From NCBI RefSeq assembly GCF_016735615.1, contig NZ_JAERSF010000003.1:62001-126000 (forward strand): DNA of 64,000 nt, given 5' to 3'. Position 1 is the stretch's first letter; the number at the start of each line of letters is the position of its first letter. The DNA is from Flavobacterium tagetis. Lineage in GTDB: Bacteria; Bacteroidota; Bacteroidia; Flavobacteriales; Flavobacteriaceae. A model generated the notes under the pieces. That model was not told the DNA's origin and did no database searches. It was given only the letters and a program-made list of their open reading frames with translations. Made by a program: the position numbers and the translations under genes. Below, one piece after another: positions 18,387 through 26,264 of this stretch.

Positions 18387-19214
18387 ATGAAAAAAACAAT
18401 TTATTCAATCTTATTACTGCTTTTTGTTTTTACGGCTAAAGCTGCTAAGGTTGATACTTTACAGGTTTTTAGTCCTTCGATGCAGAAGAATATTAAAACC
18501 TGTGTAATGGTTCCGGATAATTATAAAAAGAGCAAGAAAGCATTTCCTGTTGTTTACTTGCTTCACGGCTATAGCGGAAATTACCGTTCATGGGCAAAAG
18601 ATTTTAAGGAACTAGGAAAACAAGTGGATCAATACGGTTTTATAGTGGTTGGTGTAGACGGGAATTATTCAAGCTGGTATTTTGATAGTCCGATAGATCC
18701 GAGTTTTAAATATGAAACTTATGTGGTAAAAGAGCTAGTTCCGTTTATGGACAAACAATACAGAACAATTGCAGACCGGAAAGCAAGAGCCATTTCAGGT
18801 TTGAGCATGGGGGGTCATGGTGCTTTGTATTTATCATTCAAACATCAAGATGTTTTTGGAGCAGCAGGAAGTATGAGTGGTGGAGTAGATTTTCGTCCGT
18901 TTCCTGAAAATTGGGATATCAAAAAACGATTAGGTTCAATTACAGAATTCCCAGAAAACTGGAATCAGAACACCGTTACCAATATGTTAGACTTGGTAAA
19001 AGACAATAAATTAAAACTGATTATTGACTGTGGAGTTGATGATTTCTTTATGAAAGTAAACAGAGAGCTTCATGCAAAAATGCTCGATCTAAAAATAAAT
19101 CACGACTATATTGAGCGACCAGGAGAACACAATCTCAAATATTGGGAAAACTCATTAAAATATCAGCTTTTGTTTTTTCATGATTTCTTCAACGAAAATA
19201 TAAAAACAAAGTAA
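18387..19214 (+). CDS. Secreted alpha/beta-hydrolase, putative esterase family
   Basis: A 275-residue putative esterase (esterase D/FrsA-like PF00756 group) with an N-terminal signal peptide (about 1-19). The oxyanion region is VVYLLHGYSGNYRSW, the nucleophile serine sits in GLSMGGHG (about residue 140), an Asp lies in IDCGVDDFF and the final His in RPGEHNLKYW. It is probably periplasmic. Family members remove acetyl or feruloyl esters from polysaccharides, or act on small esters. In this locus an O-acetyl peptidoglycan esterase role is possible, but nothing in the sequence fixes the substrate. A perfect terminator follows at 19274. Confidence 0.82.
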   Translation: MKKTIYSILLLLFVFTAKAAKVDTLQVFSPSMQKNIKTCVMVPDNYKKSKKAFPVVYLLHGYSGNYRSWAKDFKELGKQVDQYGFIVVGVDGNYSSWYFDSPIDPSFKYETYVVKELVPFMDKQYRTIADRKARAISGLSMGGHGALYLSFKHQDVFGAAGSMSGGVDFRPFPENWDIKKRLGSITEFPENWNQNTVTNMLDLVKDNKLKLIIDCGVDDFFMKVNRELHAKMLDLKINHDYIERPGEHNLKYWENSLKYQLLFFHDFFNENIKTK

Positions 19215-19273
19215 CGTTAAGTGTATTGCGAAACTACCGATAATTCATAATACACAAATTTTGGTTGGTTATC

Positions 19274-19308
19274 CCTAACAGGTTTCAAAACCTGTTAGGT
19301 ATTTTTTT
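19274..19308 (+). terminator. Rho-independent terminator after the esterase gene
   Basis: A perfect 12-bp stem, CCTAACAGGTTT with AAACCTGTTAGG and a 2-nt loop, is followed by a run of seven T. The same sequence family occurs at 6354-6381. Confidence 0.88.
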
Positions 19309-19557
19309 GCCACAGATTAAAGGATTAAAAAGATTTTTTTGTCAAAAGTTAAATCTATTGAATCTGCTAAATCTGCGAGAGAAAATAACCGACAAAGAAT
19401 AAAAAAGCTTAAAAAAGAAAAAACTTTGCGCCTCTGTGCCTTTGCGAGATTAAAAAAAAGAAAATAAAACTTTGCGAAAATAGCGTAAACCACTGCGTTC
19501 TTTGCGGTTAAAATTTTCTACAAACAATATTATACTAACTACCTAAAATAATAATTT
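19309..19557. repeat. Word-like dispersed intergenic repeats
   Basis: The gap before the GHL10 gene holds no ORF. It is made of recurring AT-rich phrases such as CACAGATTAAAGGATTAAA, AAATCTGCTAAATCTGCGAG, CTTTGCGCCTCTGTGCC and GCGTTCTTTGCGG. These resemble short dispersed repeats scattered through Flavobacterium genomes. No promoter is obvious. Confidence 0.5.
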
Positions 19558-21039
19558 ATGAAAAGCCTAAAAATTATGATTTTGGTATTGCTGATACAGA
19601 CCAAAATTTTCAGTCAGCAATCTCCAAAAAGAGAAATGCGAGCCGCTTGGATTTCTACAGTAGAAAATATCGACTGGCCGTCTAAACCTGGTTTATCAGA
19701 TAAAGAAATGAAGAACGAAATGATTGCCATTTTGGATAATCTACGTTCTTATAATATGAATACTGTAATTTTTCAAATTCGTCCAACTGCCGATGCGTAT
19801 TACAAATCAACAAAAGAGCCAGCATCGCATTGGATAACAGGAACTCAAGGCGTTGCCCCAGGTTTTGATCCTTTGCAGATGATGATCGATGAAGCAGGAA
19901 AACGCGGAATGAACGTTCACGTTTGGCTGAATCCGTATCGTGTTCAGAAAGATACCGTGAGAGATGTGCTTTCAAAAAATCACTTATACTTTAAAAGACC
20001 AGATCTTTTCCTGACTTACGGAAAAACCAGATATTTTAATCCAGGTTTAAAAGAAACCAGAGATTTTGTGGCTTCTGTTGTGGGCGAAATTGTTCGTAAA
20101 TATGATATTCAGGCTGTACATATGGATGATTATTTTTATCCATATAAAATTGCAGGACAAGAATTTCCAGATGAAAAAGCATTTGCTAAAGAACCACGTC
20201 AGTTTAAAGATAAAGATGATTGGAGAAGAGATAATGTCGATTTAATCATCAAACAAATCAGAGATACAATTATTGCCAATAAACCAGAAGTTGAATTCGG
20301 AATTTCGCCATTTGGAGTTTGGAGAAATATTGCCAAAGATTCTGAAGGTTCTAAAACTGTTGCTGGAGCTACAAACTACGATGATTTGTATGCGAATATC
20401 TTAAAATGGCAAAAAGAAAACTGGATCGATTATGTAACACCTCAAATATACTGGCACATTGGTTTTGACCGCGCCAATTTTGAAGTTTTGGCAAAATGGT
20501 GGGCAGAGCACAAATATGGAGCAAATGTTTACGTTGGCCATGGCGATTATAAAATTTCAACTTCGGCTAAAGAGCCAGAGTGGAGAAGTCCCGACCAAAT
20601 TGTGAAACAGATTGAAATGATTCGCAAAATGCCTCAAATTGATGGGTCAATGCATTTTACAGCTTCGACTTTTCTGAAAAAAGGAGATACTTTGAGACAA
20701 CCACTTCTTCAAAAAGAATATAAATACATTGCTTTAACTCCCGAAGCAAATAGAATCACAAGATTAAAACCAAAACCGCCAACAAATGCAGTAATATCTA
20801 AAAAAGGTGAGAAAGCGGTTTTAACATGGAAAGCGGCATTAAATGATAAAAAATATGTAATCTACAGATTTCCAAAAGGAAGAATTACCGATTTCTCAAA
20901 TCCAGAGAATATTTATTATGTGACAACGGCTCTAAAATTAGAAGTGCCAAATCCAGATTTGGAAAACTACGTTTATGCGCTCACCGCTTTAAGTCAGACC
21001 CAGACAGAAAGCAGTCCGATAGAATTTTCAATAAAATAA
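19558..21039 (+). CDS. GHL10 / DUF187 family glycosyl hydrolase, DigH-like
   Basis: A 493-residue secreted protein with signal peptide (about 1-19) and a GHL10 catalytic domain: REMRAAWISTVENIDWPS, VIFQIRPTADAYY, MNVHVWLNPYRV, AVHMDDYFYPY and VEFGISPFGVWRN. Escherichia coli DigH (formerly YddW) of this family cleaves denuded glycan strands, that is, peptidoglycan already stripped of stem peptides. A fibronectin-III-like C-terminal part (about 400-493) follows. It begins a tight run with GH20 (12 bp) and an AmiE-like hydrolase, so a role in breaking amidase-treated glycan is a good inference. Confidence 0.85.
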   Translation: MKSLKIMILVLLIQTKIFSQQSPKREMRAAWISTVENIDWPSKPGLSDKEMKNEMIAILDNLRSYNMNTVIFQIRPTADAYYKSTKEPASHWITGTQGVAPGFDPLQMMIDEAGKRGMNVHVWLNPYRVQKDTVRDVLSKNHLYFKRPDLFLTYGKTRYFNPGLKETRDFVASVVGEIVRKYDIQAVHMDDYFYPYKIAGQEFPDEKAFAKEPRQFKDKDDWRRDNVDLIIKQIRDTIIANKPEVEFGISPFGVWRNIAKDSEGSKTVAGATNYDDLYANILKWQKENWIDYVTPQIYWHIGFDRANFEVLAKWWAEHKYGANVYVGHGDYKISTSAKEPEWRSPDQIVKQIEMIRKMPQIDGSMHFTASTFLKKGDTLRQPLLQKEYKYIALTPEANRITRLKPKPPTNAVISKKGEKAVLTWKAALNDKKYVIYRFPKGRITDFSNPENIYYVTTALKLEVPNPDLENYVYALTALSQTQTESSPIEFSIK

Positions 21040-21051
21040 AATATAAAAGAA

Positions 21052-23553
21052 ATGAGAAAAAGTATTCTTCTATTAGCCATATTTCTAAGCTCGCTTAGTT
21101 TTGTACAAGCCCAAAAATTAGATATAATTCCGAAACCTGTATCGGTTCAGCAAAGTGCGGGACAATTTGTTTTTCCTTCGCCATTAAAAATTGTTGTCGA
21201 TAAAAAACTAAAAAACAGCATCGATTATATCACCGCAGATTTTTCAAAAAATACTGGAATTAATCCAATTGTTTCCATCGGGAAAAAACACGGGAAAAAT
21301 AATATTTCATTTCTAGTAGATAAAAAATTAGATCTTCCAAACGAAGGTTATCAATTGGAAATAAACCAAAACGGAATTTTCGTAAAAGGAAAAACAGATA
21401 AAGGAGTTTTAAACGGATTCCAGACTTTATTGCAAATTTGTTCAGCAAAAGAAGTTAAAAAAGGTTCTGTTCCTTTCGTAAAAATAGAAGATTATCCACG
21501 TTTTGACTGGCGTGGCATGATGCTCGATTGTTCTAGGCAATTCTTCGACAAACAAACCGTAAAAAACTATATCGATTGGCTGGCTGCGCATAAAATGAAT
21601 GTTTTTCATTGGCATTTAACAGACGATAACGGCTGGAGAATCGAAATCAAATCGTTGCCAGATTTAACTTTAAAAGGCGCATGGAGAGGACCTGGCGAAG
21701 TTTTATTGCCATCTTACGGTTCTGGTGACAAACGTTACGGAGGGTTTTATACGCAAGAAGATATTAAAGAAGTCGTGGCTTATGCTGCAGATCGTGGTAT
21801 TTCTGTAATGCCAGAGATTGAAATTCCGGGACATTCTCGTGCGGTAACGGCTTCGTATCCAGAAGTGGGTTGTGCGATTACGCAGGAACTAAAAAGTGTT
21901 CAGGGTGAAGTGAAAAATGTTTGGTGTGTAGGACGCGAAGAAAATTATGATCTTCTGGATTCGATTATCAGAGAAGTTTCAGGATTATTTCCATTCGAAT
22001 ATATTCATATTGCAGGAGACGAAGTCAATCGTGCCAATTGGGAACATTGCCCAAAATGTCAAGCTTTGATGGCAAAAGAAGGATTTACAGACAGTTTTCA
22101 GCTTCAGAATTATTTCTTTAGAAGGGTTCAAACCATTGTTGACAAATACCATAAAAAAACCGATGGATGGAACGAAATTCTGAAAGGAGGAGAAATCAAT
22201 CCAAATACTTTGATTTCTGCTTGGCAAGGAATTAGTTACGGAATTGAATCGGCTAAAAAAGGATACAAAACCATCATGATGCCAGGACAGTTTACGTATT
22301 ATGATATGGCGCAATCAGAAACAGAACGCGGCCATCGATGGGCGGCAATTACCGATACAAAAAGAGCGTATTCTTTTGAACCAATTCCTGATACCGATTT
22401 AACTCCAGAAGAACAAAAAAATGTAATTGGAGTTCAAGGTGCTTTGTGGAGCGAATATTTGGATCGTCCTGCAAGAATTATGGAATATCAAAGTTATCCG
22501 AGAATCAGCGCATTGTCTGAAATTGGCTGGTCTAAAAAAGAAGATAAAAACTGGGATGATTTTTATGGAAGATTAACAAACAGCCATTTAAAAAGATTGG
22601 CTGATATGGGAATTGCTTTTAGAGATTTTCCGCCAACAGCTATTTATAAAAACGGAACTATTACTGTAACGCCGCCTTATGAAGGTGCAGTTATCAGATT
22701 TGATAAAGACGGAAATGAGCCAACAAGACAATCGACTTTGTATACGGGACCGATTCAGACGAAAGATTATGAGCGTTATATGTTTAGAGTATTTTTTAAT
22801 GAATATTCGGCAAGTCCTGCGGTGAAAGCTGAGAAATTGCCTGTTGCCAATTGGAATACTTCAAAAGCAGAAGTTTTGACTATTTCTGAAAATATTTCAG
22901 AACATGTTGATAAAAAAGGGATTTGGTATTTGACATTTAATCCGACAGATGATGGAGCAAACGGAACAATCAAAAATGTTTCGCTTTTTGAAAATGATAA
23001 ATTAGTGCAGACTTATGAAGATGAAAAAGCTCTAAAATCAAAACCTCGTTTGAGATTTTTGATTGATAATTACAATGAAAAAAATACATACAGATTAGAT
23101 TTTACAGTAGAAAATAAAGAAGAGAAAAAGTCGACTGCAAATGTAAAATTTAACTGTACGCCATACCAAGAACCAGAAGTAAAAGTGACTTCGTCGATGG
23201 CAGAAAATCCGAAGTTTCCAATTGCGAATCTGCAAGATTATAATGAAGAAACTTATTTACGTACTGATGTTGCCTGTAAAGATGGCGACTGGATTTTGTA
23301 TACTTTTACCAATCCTGTAACTTCTTCTAAAATAGATGTTTTAACCGGAATTCCACATCATCCGAGATTCATTATTAATAATGGTTTTGTGGAATATTCA
23401 TACAATGGAACTGATTTTATAAAAGGAGCTGATTTTGATTACGGAAACGCATCAATTTATCCGAAACAGCCTGTAAAAGCAGTTAGAATACAAATCACAG
23501 GAACCAATAATGAGCCTTTGATGGCGGGACAGGACTTAAAAATAAATCCATAG
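21052..23553 (+). CDS. GH20 beta-N-acetylhexosaminidase
   Basis: An 833-residue secreted GH20 enzyme. After the signal peptide (about 1-20) a GH20b domain runs to about 150, then the TIM-barrel: DWRGMMLDCSRQFF, FHWHLTDDNGWRIEI, MPEIEIPGHSRA, and the catalytic Asp-Glu pair in YIHIAGDEVNRANW. The C-terminal region (about 540-833) contains a chitobiase-like domain and an F5/8-type discoidin-like module. It removes terminal beta-GlcNAc (or GalNAc) from oligosaccharides in the periplasm or at the surface. It is 12 bp after the DigH-like gene and 4 bp before an AmiE-like gene, in the same operon. Confidence 0.93.
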   Translation: MRKSILLLAIFLSSLSFVQAQKLDIIPKPVSVQQSAGQFVFPSPLKIVVDKKLKNSIDYITADFSKNTGINPIVSIGKKHGKNNISFLVDKKLDLPNEGYQLEINQNGIFVKGKTDKGVLNGFQTLLQICSAKEVKKGSVPFVKIEDYPRFDWRGMMLDCSRQFFDKQTVKNYIDWLAAHKMNVFHWHLTDDNGWRIEIKSLPDLTLKGAWRGPGEVLLPSYGSGDKRYGGFYTQEDIKEVVAYAADRGISVMPEIEIPGHSRAVTASYPEVGCAITQELKSVQGEVKNVWCVGREENYDLLDSIIREVSGLFPFEYIHIAGDEVNRANWEHCPKCQALMAKEGFTDSFQLQNYFFRRVQTIVDKYHKKTDGWNEILKGGEINPNTLISAWQGISYGIESAKKGYKTIMMPGQFTYYDMAQSETERGHRWAAITDTKRAYSFEPIPDTDLTPEEQKNVIGVQGALWSEYLDRPARIMEYQSYPRISALSEIGWSKKEDKNWDDFYGRLTNSHLKRLADMGIAFRDFPPTAIYKNGTITVTPPYEGAVIRFDKDGNEPTRQSTLYTGPIQTKDYERYMFRVFFNEYSASPAVKAEKLPVANWNTSKAEVLTISENISEHVDKKGIWYLTFNPTDDGANGTIKNVSLFENDKLVQTYEDEKALKSKPRLRFLIDNYNEKNTYRLDFTVENKEEKKSTANVKFNCTPYQEPEVKVTSSMAENPKFPIANLQDYNEETYLRTDVACKDGDWILYTFTNPVTSSKIDVLTGIPHHPRFIINNGFVEYSYNGTDFIKGADFDYGNASIYPKQPVKAVRIQITGTNNEPLMAGQDLKINP

Positions 23554-23557
23554 TGCT

Positions 23558-24862
23558 ATGAAAAATATTGGTATTAAAATTATAATGGTTTCCTTGATTT
23601 TTCTTGGAACAAAAGGTTATTCACAGAAAAAAGCAAAGCAATCTTTTGATGTAAAAAGAAATGAGGTTTATATTGATTCGATGATGACAAATGCGCTCGA
23701 AAAAGGTTTTTTTCCAGGAGCTCAGATCATTGTAGGTACAGGAGATTCTAATCTCATATCTAAAAATTATGGTTATCATGATTATGCTAAAAAACAATTA
23801 GTAAAATCAGAAGATGTTTTTGATTTGGCTTCAATGTCAAAGGTTTTAGGAGCAACGATTGTTACGATGCGTTTGGTTAGTGATGGAAAGATTAAACTTA
23901 CCGATCAAGTAGATGAAATTGTTCCAATGTATAAAAATACAGCCATTGCCGATTTAACTCTTTTTGAATTGCTAACACATACTTCTGGATTAACGCCAAG
24001 TATTACTTTTTATCAAGCATTGCTTTCTACACCAGACAATTCGCCTTTATTGAGCAATCAAAAATCGGAGCAATATGTTGAGCCTTTTGATAATATGTTT
24101 GTGAACAAAAATATTGTTTACGATTCTAAATATCTGGTTTTTGAACCAAAAGAAAATTGGGTTCAGATTTATAAAAATATGTGGCTGAATCCAGAATTTT
24201 ATCCATCTGTTTATGAAAGGATTGCGAAAGCGAATACAAATCCGAGAGGAAAATATCTGTACAGCGATTTAAATTTGCTTTTGGTGAAGCAAATGATTGA
24301 AACGAAAACGGGCAAAAAACTCGATGAGTTCACAAATGAAATTTATACCGAATTAGGCATTTCAAAAATTGGATATAATCCGTTAAAATGGACTTCGATA
24401 GACAATGTAATGCCAACAGAAGTAGATAATTTCTTCAGAAAAGATACTGTAAAAGGTTATGTGCACGATGAAGCGGCCGCGATTTTTGGAGGAGTTTCTG
24501 GAAATGCAGGTTTGTTTGCCAACGCAGAATCGATTGCTGTAATCTGTAAAATGTTAATGAATAACGGAAATTATAAAGGAAAACAAATTCTAAAAGCCAA
24601 AGTTGTAAAAGAGTTTACAGATTCACCACTTGCAAAAGAAGGTATTTATAGAGGTTTAGGTTTTGATAAAAGAAAACCAGATGAGTTTTTCACCAAAGAC
24701 GATTTTGGACATACGGGTTTTACAGGAACTTTTTTCTTTATGAATAGAAACACAAACCGATTTTTAATCATTTTGACCAATCGAGTTAACCCAACCAGAA
24801 CAAACAGATTAATGTACAAAGACGATTTTAGTGCAAAAATCTGGAGACAAATTAATAAATGA
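23558..24862 (+). CDS. Beta-lactamase-family serine hydrolase, AmiE-like
   Basis: A 434-residue secreted class C beta-lactamase-fold enzyme with signal peptide (about 1-22). The catalytic SxxK is S92-M-S-K95, a YSD motif sits near residue 230 and HTGFTG near 390. It shares YSD, HTGFTG, GYVHDEAAA and RGLGFDKR with the C-terminal domain of the NagZ-AmiE fusion at 1714-4710, so the two are homologs. AmiE of Bacillus subtilis, in the same family, cuts the MurNAc-L-Ala amide bond. The presence of NamZ just downstream mirrors the Bacillus cluster. A D-aminopeptidase or esterase activity cannot be excluded. Confidence 0.85.
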   Translation: MKNIGIKIIMVSLIFLGTKGYSQKKAKQSFDVKRNEVYIDSMMTNALEKGFFPGAQIIVGTGDSNLISKNYGYHDYAKKQLVKSEDVFDLASMSKVLGATIVTMRLVSDGKIKLTDQVDEIVPMYKNTAIADLTLFELLTHTSGLTPSITFYQALLSTPDNSPLLSNQKSEQYVEPFDNMFVNKNIVYDSKYLVFEPKENWVQIYKNMWLNPEFYPSVYERIAKANTNPRGKYLYSDLNLLLVKQMIETKTGKKLDEFTNEIYTELGISKIGYNPLKWTSIDNVMPTEVDNFFRKDTVKGYVHDEAAAIFGGVSGNAGLFANAESIAVICKMLMNNGNYKGKQILKAKVVKEFTDSPLAKEGIYRGLGFDKRKPDEFFTKDDFGHTGFTGTFFFMNRNTNRFLIILTNRVNPTRTNRLMYKDDFSAKIWRQINK

Positions 24863-24863
24863 T

Positions 24864-24974
24864 TTTTTTCGCCACGAATTCACGAACTTTCAATATTAGA
24901 TTAGTGTAATTCAGCATGTTTTTTAAACACACAGATTATAAAAAAAAATAATTCGTGAATTCGTGGCGAAAAAA
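24864..24974. repeat. 23-bp perfect inverted repeat with 65-bp spacer
   Basis: The arms at 24864-24886 and 24952-24974 are exact reverse complements and contain CGCCACGAATTCACGAA. They occupy nearly the whole gap between the AmiE-like gene and the second namZ. The arms carry outer T/A runs and could fold into a long hairpin or be a degenerate MITE. Confidence 0.75.
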
Positions 24975-24994
24975 CTTTAAGCAAAAATATTCTC

Positions 24995-26134
24995 ATGAAA
25001 AATATCATAATCTGCATACTAATTTCGGCAGTTTCTTTTGCGCAGCAAATAAAAACGGGAGCTGAGAATTCTGAAAAATATCTCCCTTTGTTAAAAGGTA
25101 AAACCATTGGAATCGTTACCAATCAAACGGGAATTATCACTAAAGAAAAACATCTAGTTGATTTTTTAGTAGAACAAAAAGTAAAAATTAAAACAATCTT
25201 CGCTCCTGAACACGGTTTTAGAGGAACGGCAGATGCAGGAGAACATGTATCGGACGAAATCGATTCTAAAACAGGTTTGTCAATTGTTTCGCTTTACGGG
25301 AAAAACAATAAACCAACTCCAGAGCAATTAAAAGGAATCGATATTATGATTTTTGATTTGCAGGATGTTGGAACGAGATTATACACGTATGTTTCTACTA
25401 TGCACCGCATTATGGAAGCCTGCGCTGAGAACAATGTTCCACTGATTGTACTGGATCGTCCCAATCCGAATATCGCGATTGTCGACGGTCCGGTTTTGGA
25501 CATTGCTTTCAAGAGCGGTATCGGAATGCATCCTACACCTTTGTTGCACGGAATGACTTTGGGTGAAGAAGCTAAAATGATCAACGGACAAAAATGGCTG
25601 AAAGATGGTGTTCAATGTAAATTGACTGTGATTCCATGTTTAAATTATACTAGAAAAAGCTCTTATAGTCTTCCTGTAAGACCTTCGCCAAATTTGCCAA
25701 ACGATCAGGCGATTAATTTATACGTGAGTTTATGTCTTTTTGAAGGAACCAATGTGAGCATGGGACGTGGAACTGAAAAGCAGTTCCAAATTTACGGTTC
25801 GCCATATCTTCCAAAAAGTGATTTCGCTTTTACTCCAAAACCAAATTTTGGTGATAAAGATCCTTTGTATAATGGAGTGGAATGCAACGGAGAAGATTTA
25901 TCTGCAATTCCAAAAATAAATAGATTAGAAATAAAATGGCTTATTAAAGCATATCAGACCACTGCTGATAAATCTAAGTTTTTCGACAAAAGAAAATTTG
26001 CTATTCGTGCAGGAAATGAAAAATTGCAACAGCAGATTGAAGCCGGAATTTCGGAAGAAGAAATTAGAAATAGCTGGAAAGAAGGTTTGGTAGCATTTAA
26101 AAAAATGCGAGCTAAATATTTGATTTATAAGTAA
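24995..26134 (+). CDS. namZ: Second DUF1343 (NamZ-type) exo-beta-N-acetylmuramidase
   Basis: A 379-residue secreted paralog of the NamZ protein at 7582-8784, with a short signal peptide (about 1-16). The same motifs are present: GIVTNQTGI, APEHGFRGTADAGE, IFDLQDVGTRLYTYVS, DRPNPN and NVSMGRGTEKQFQIYGSPYL. Differences are concentrated around residues 80-90 and 155-175, where substrate preference might differ. It follows the AmiE-like gene after a 132-bp gap that holds a long inverted repeat, so it may be transcribed separately. Action: release of MurNAc from glycan ends. Confidence 0.9.
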   Translation: MKNIIICILISAVSFAQQIKTGAENSEKYLPLLKGKTIGIVTNQTGIITKEKHLVDFLVEQKVKIKTIFAPEHGFRGTADAGEHVSDEIDSKTGLSIVSLYGKNNKPTPEQLKGIDIMIFDLQDVGTRLYTYVSTMHRIMEACAENNVPLIVLDRPNPNIAIVDGPVLDIAFKSGIGMHPTPLLHGMTLGEEAKMINGQKWLKDGVQCKLTVIPCLNYTRKSSYSLPVRPSPNLPNDQAINLYVSLCLFEGTNVSMGRGTEKQFQIYGSPYLPKSDFAFTPKPNFGDKDPLYNGVECNGEDLSAIPKINRLEIKWLIKAYQTTADKSKFFDKRKFAIRAGNEKLQQQIEAGISEEEIRNSWKEGLVAFKKMRAKYLIYK

Positions 26135-26177
26135 TATCTCTCAGTTTTGCTTAGATTTTAGCAAAATAGATCATTTA

Positions 26178-26244
26178 TTCATCCGGACTAGTTATAATTA
26201 TAAAACTGGTATGCTTTATTGGTACGGTAAGAAACTACTTTTGC
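26178..26244 (+). mobile_element. Solo copy of the MITE left end
   Basis: Sixty-seven bases closely match the left part of the element at 23-176, sharing CCGGACTA, ATAATT, AAACTG and TTGGTACGG. The right-hand inverted repeat is absent. The copy ends 20 bp before the TonB receptor start, so it forms most of that gene's leader and may carry its promoter. Confidence 0.45.
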
Positions 26245-26264
26245 CAAAAAAATAGTAAACCAAA

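Noticed and set aside
26178..26264. Cobalamin riboswitch before the TonB receptor
   Set aside because: The leader is under 90 nt and lacks the B12-box; it matches the MITE-like end instead.
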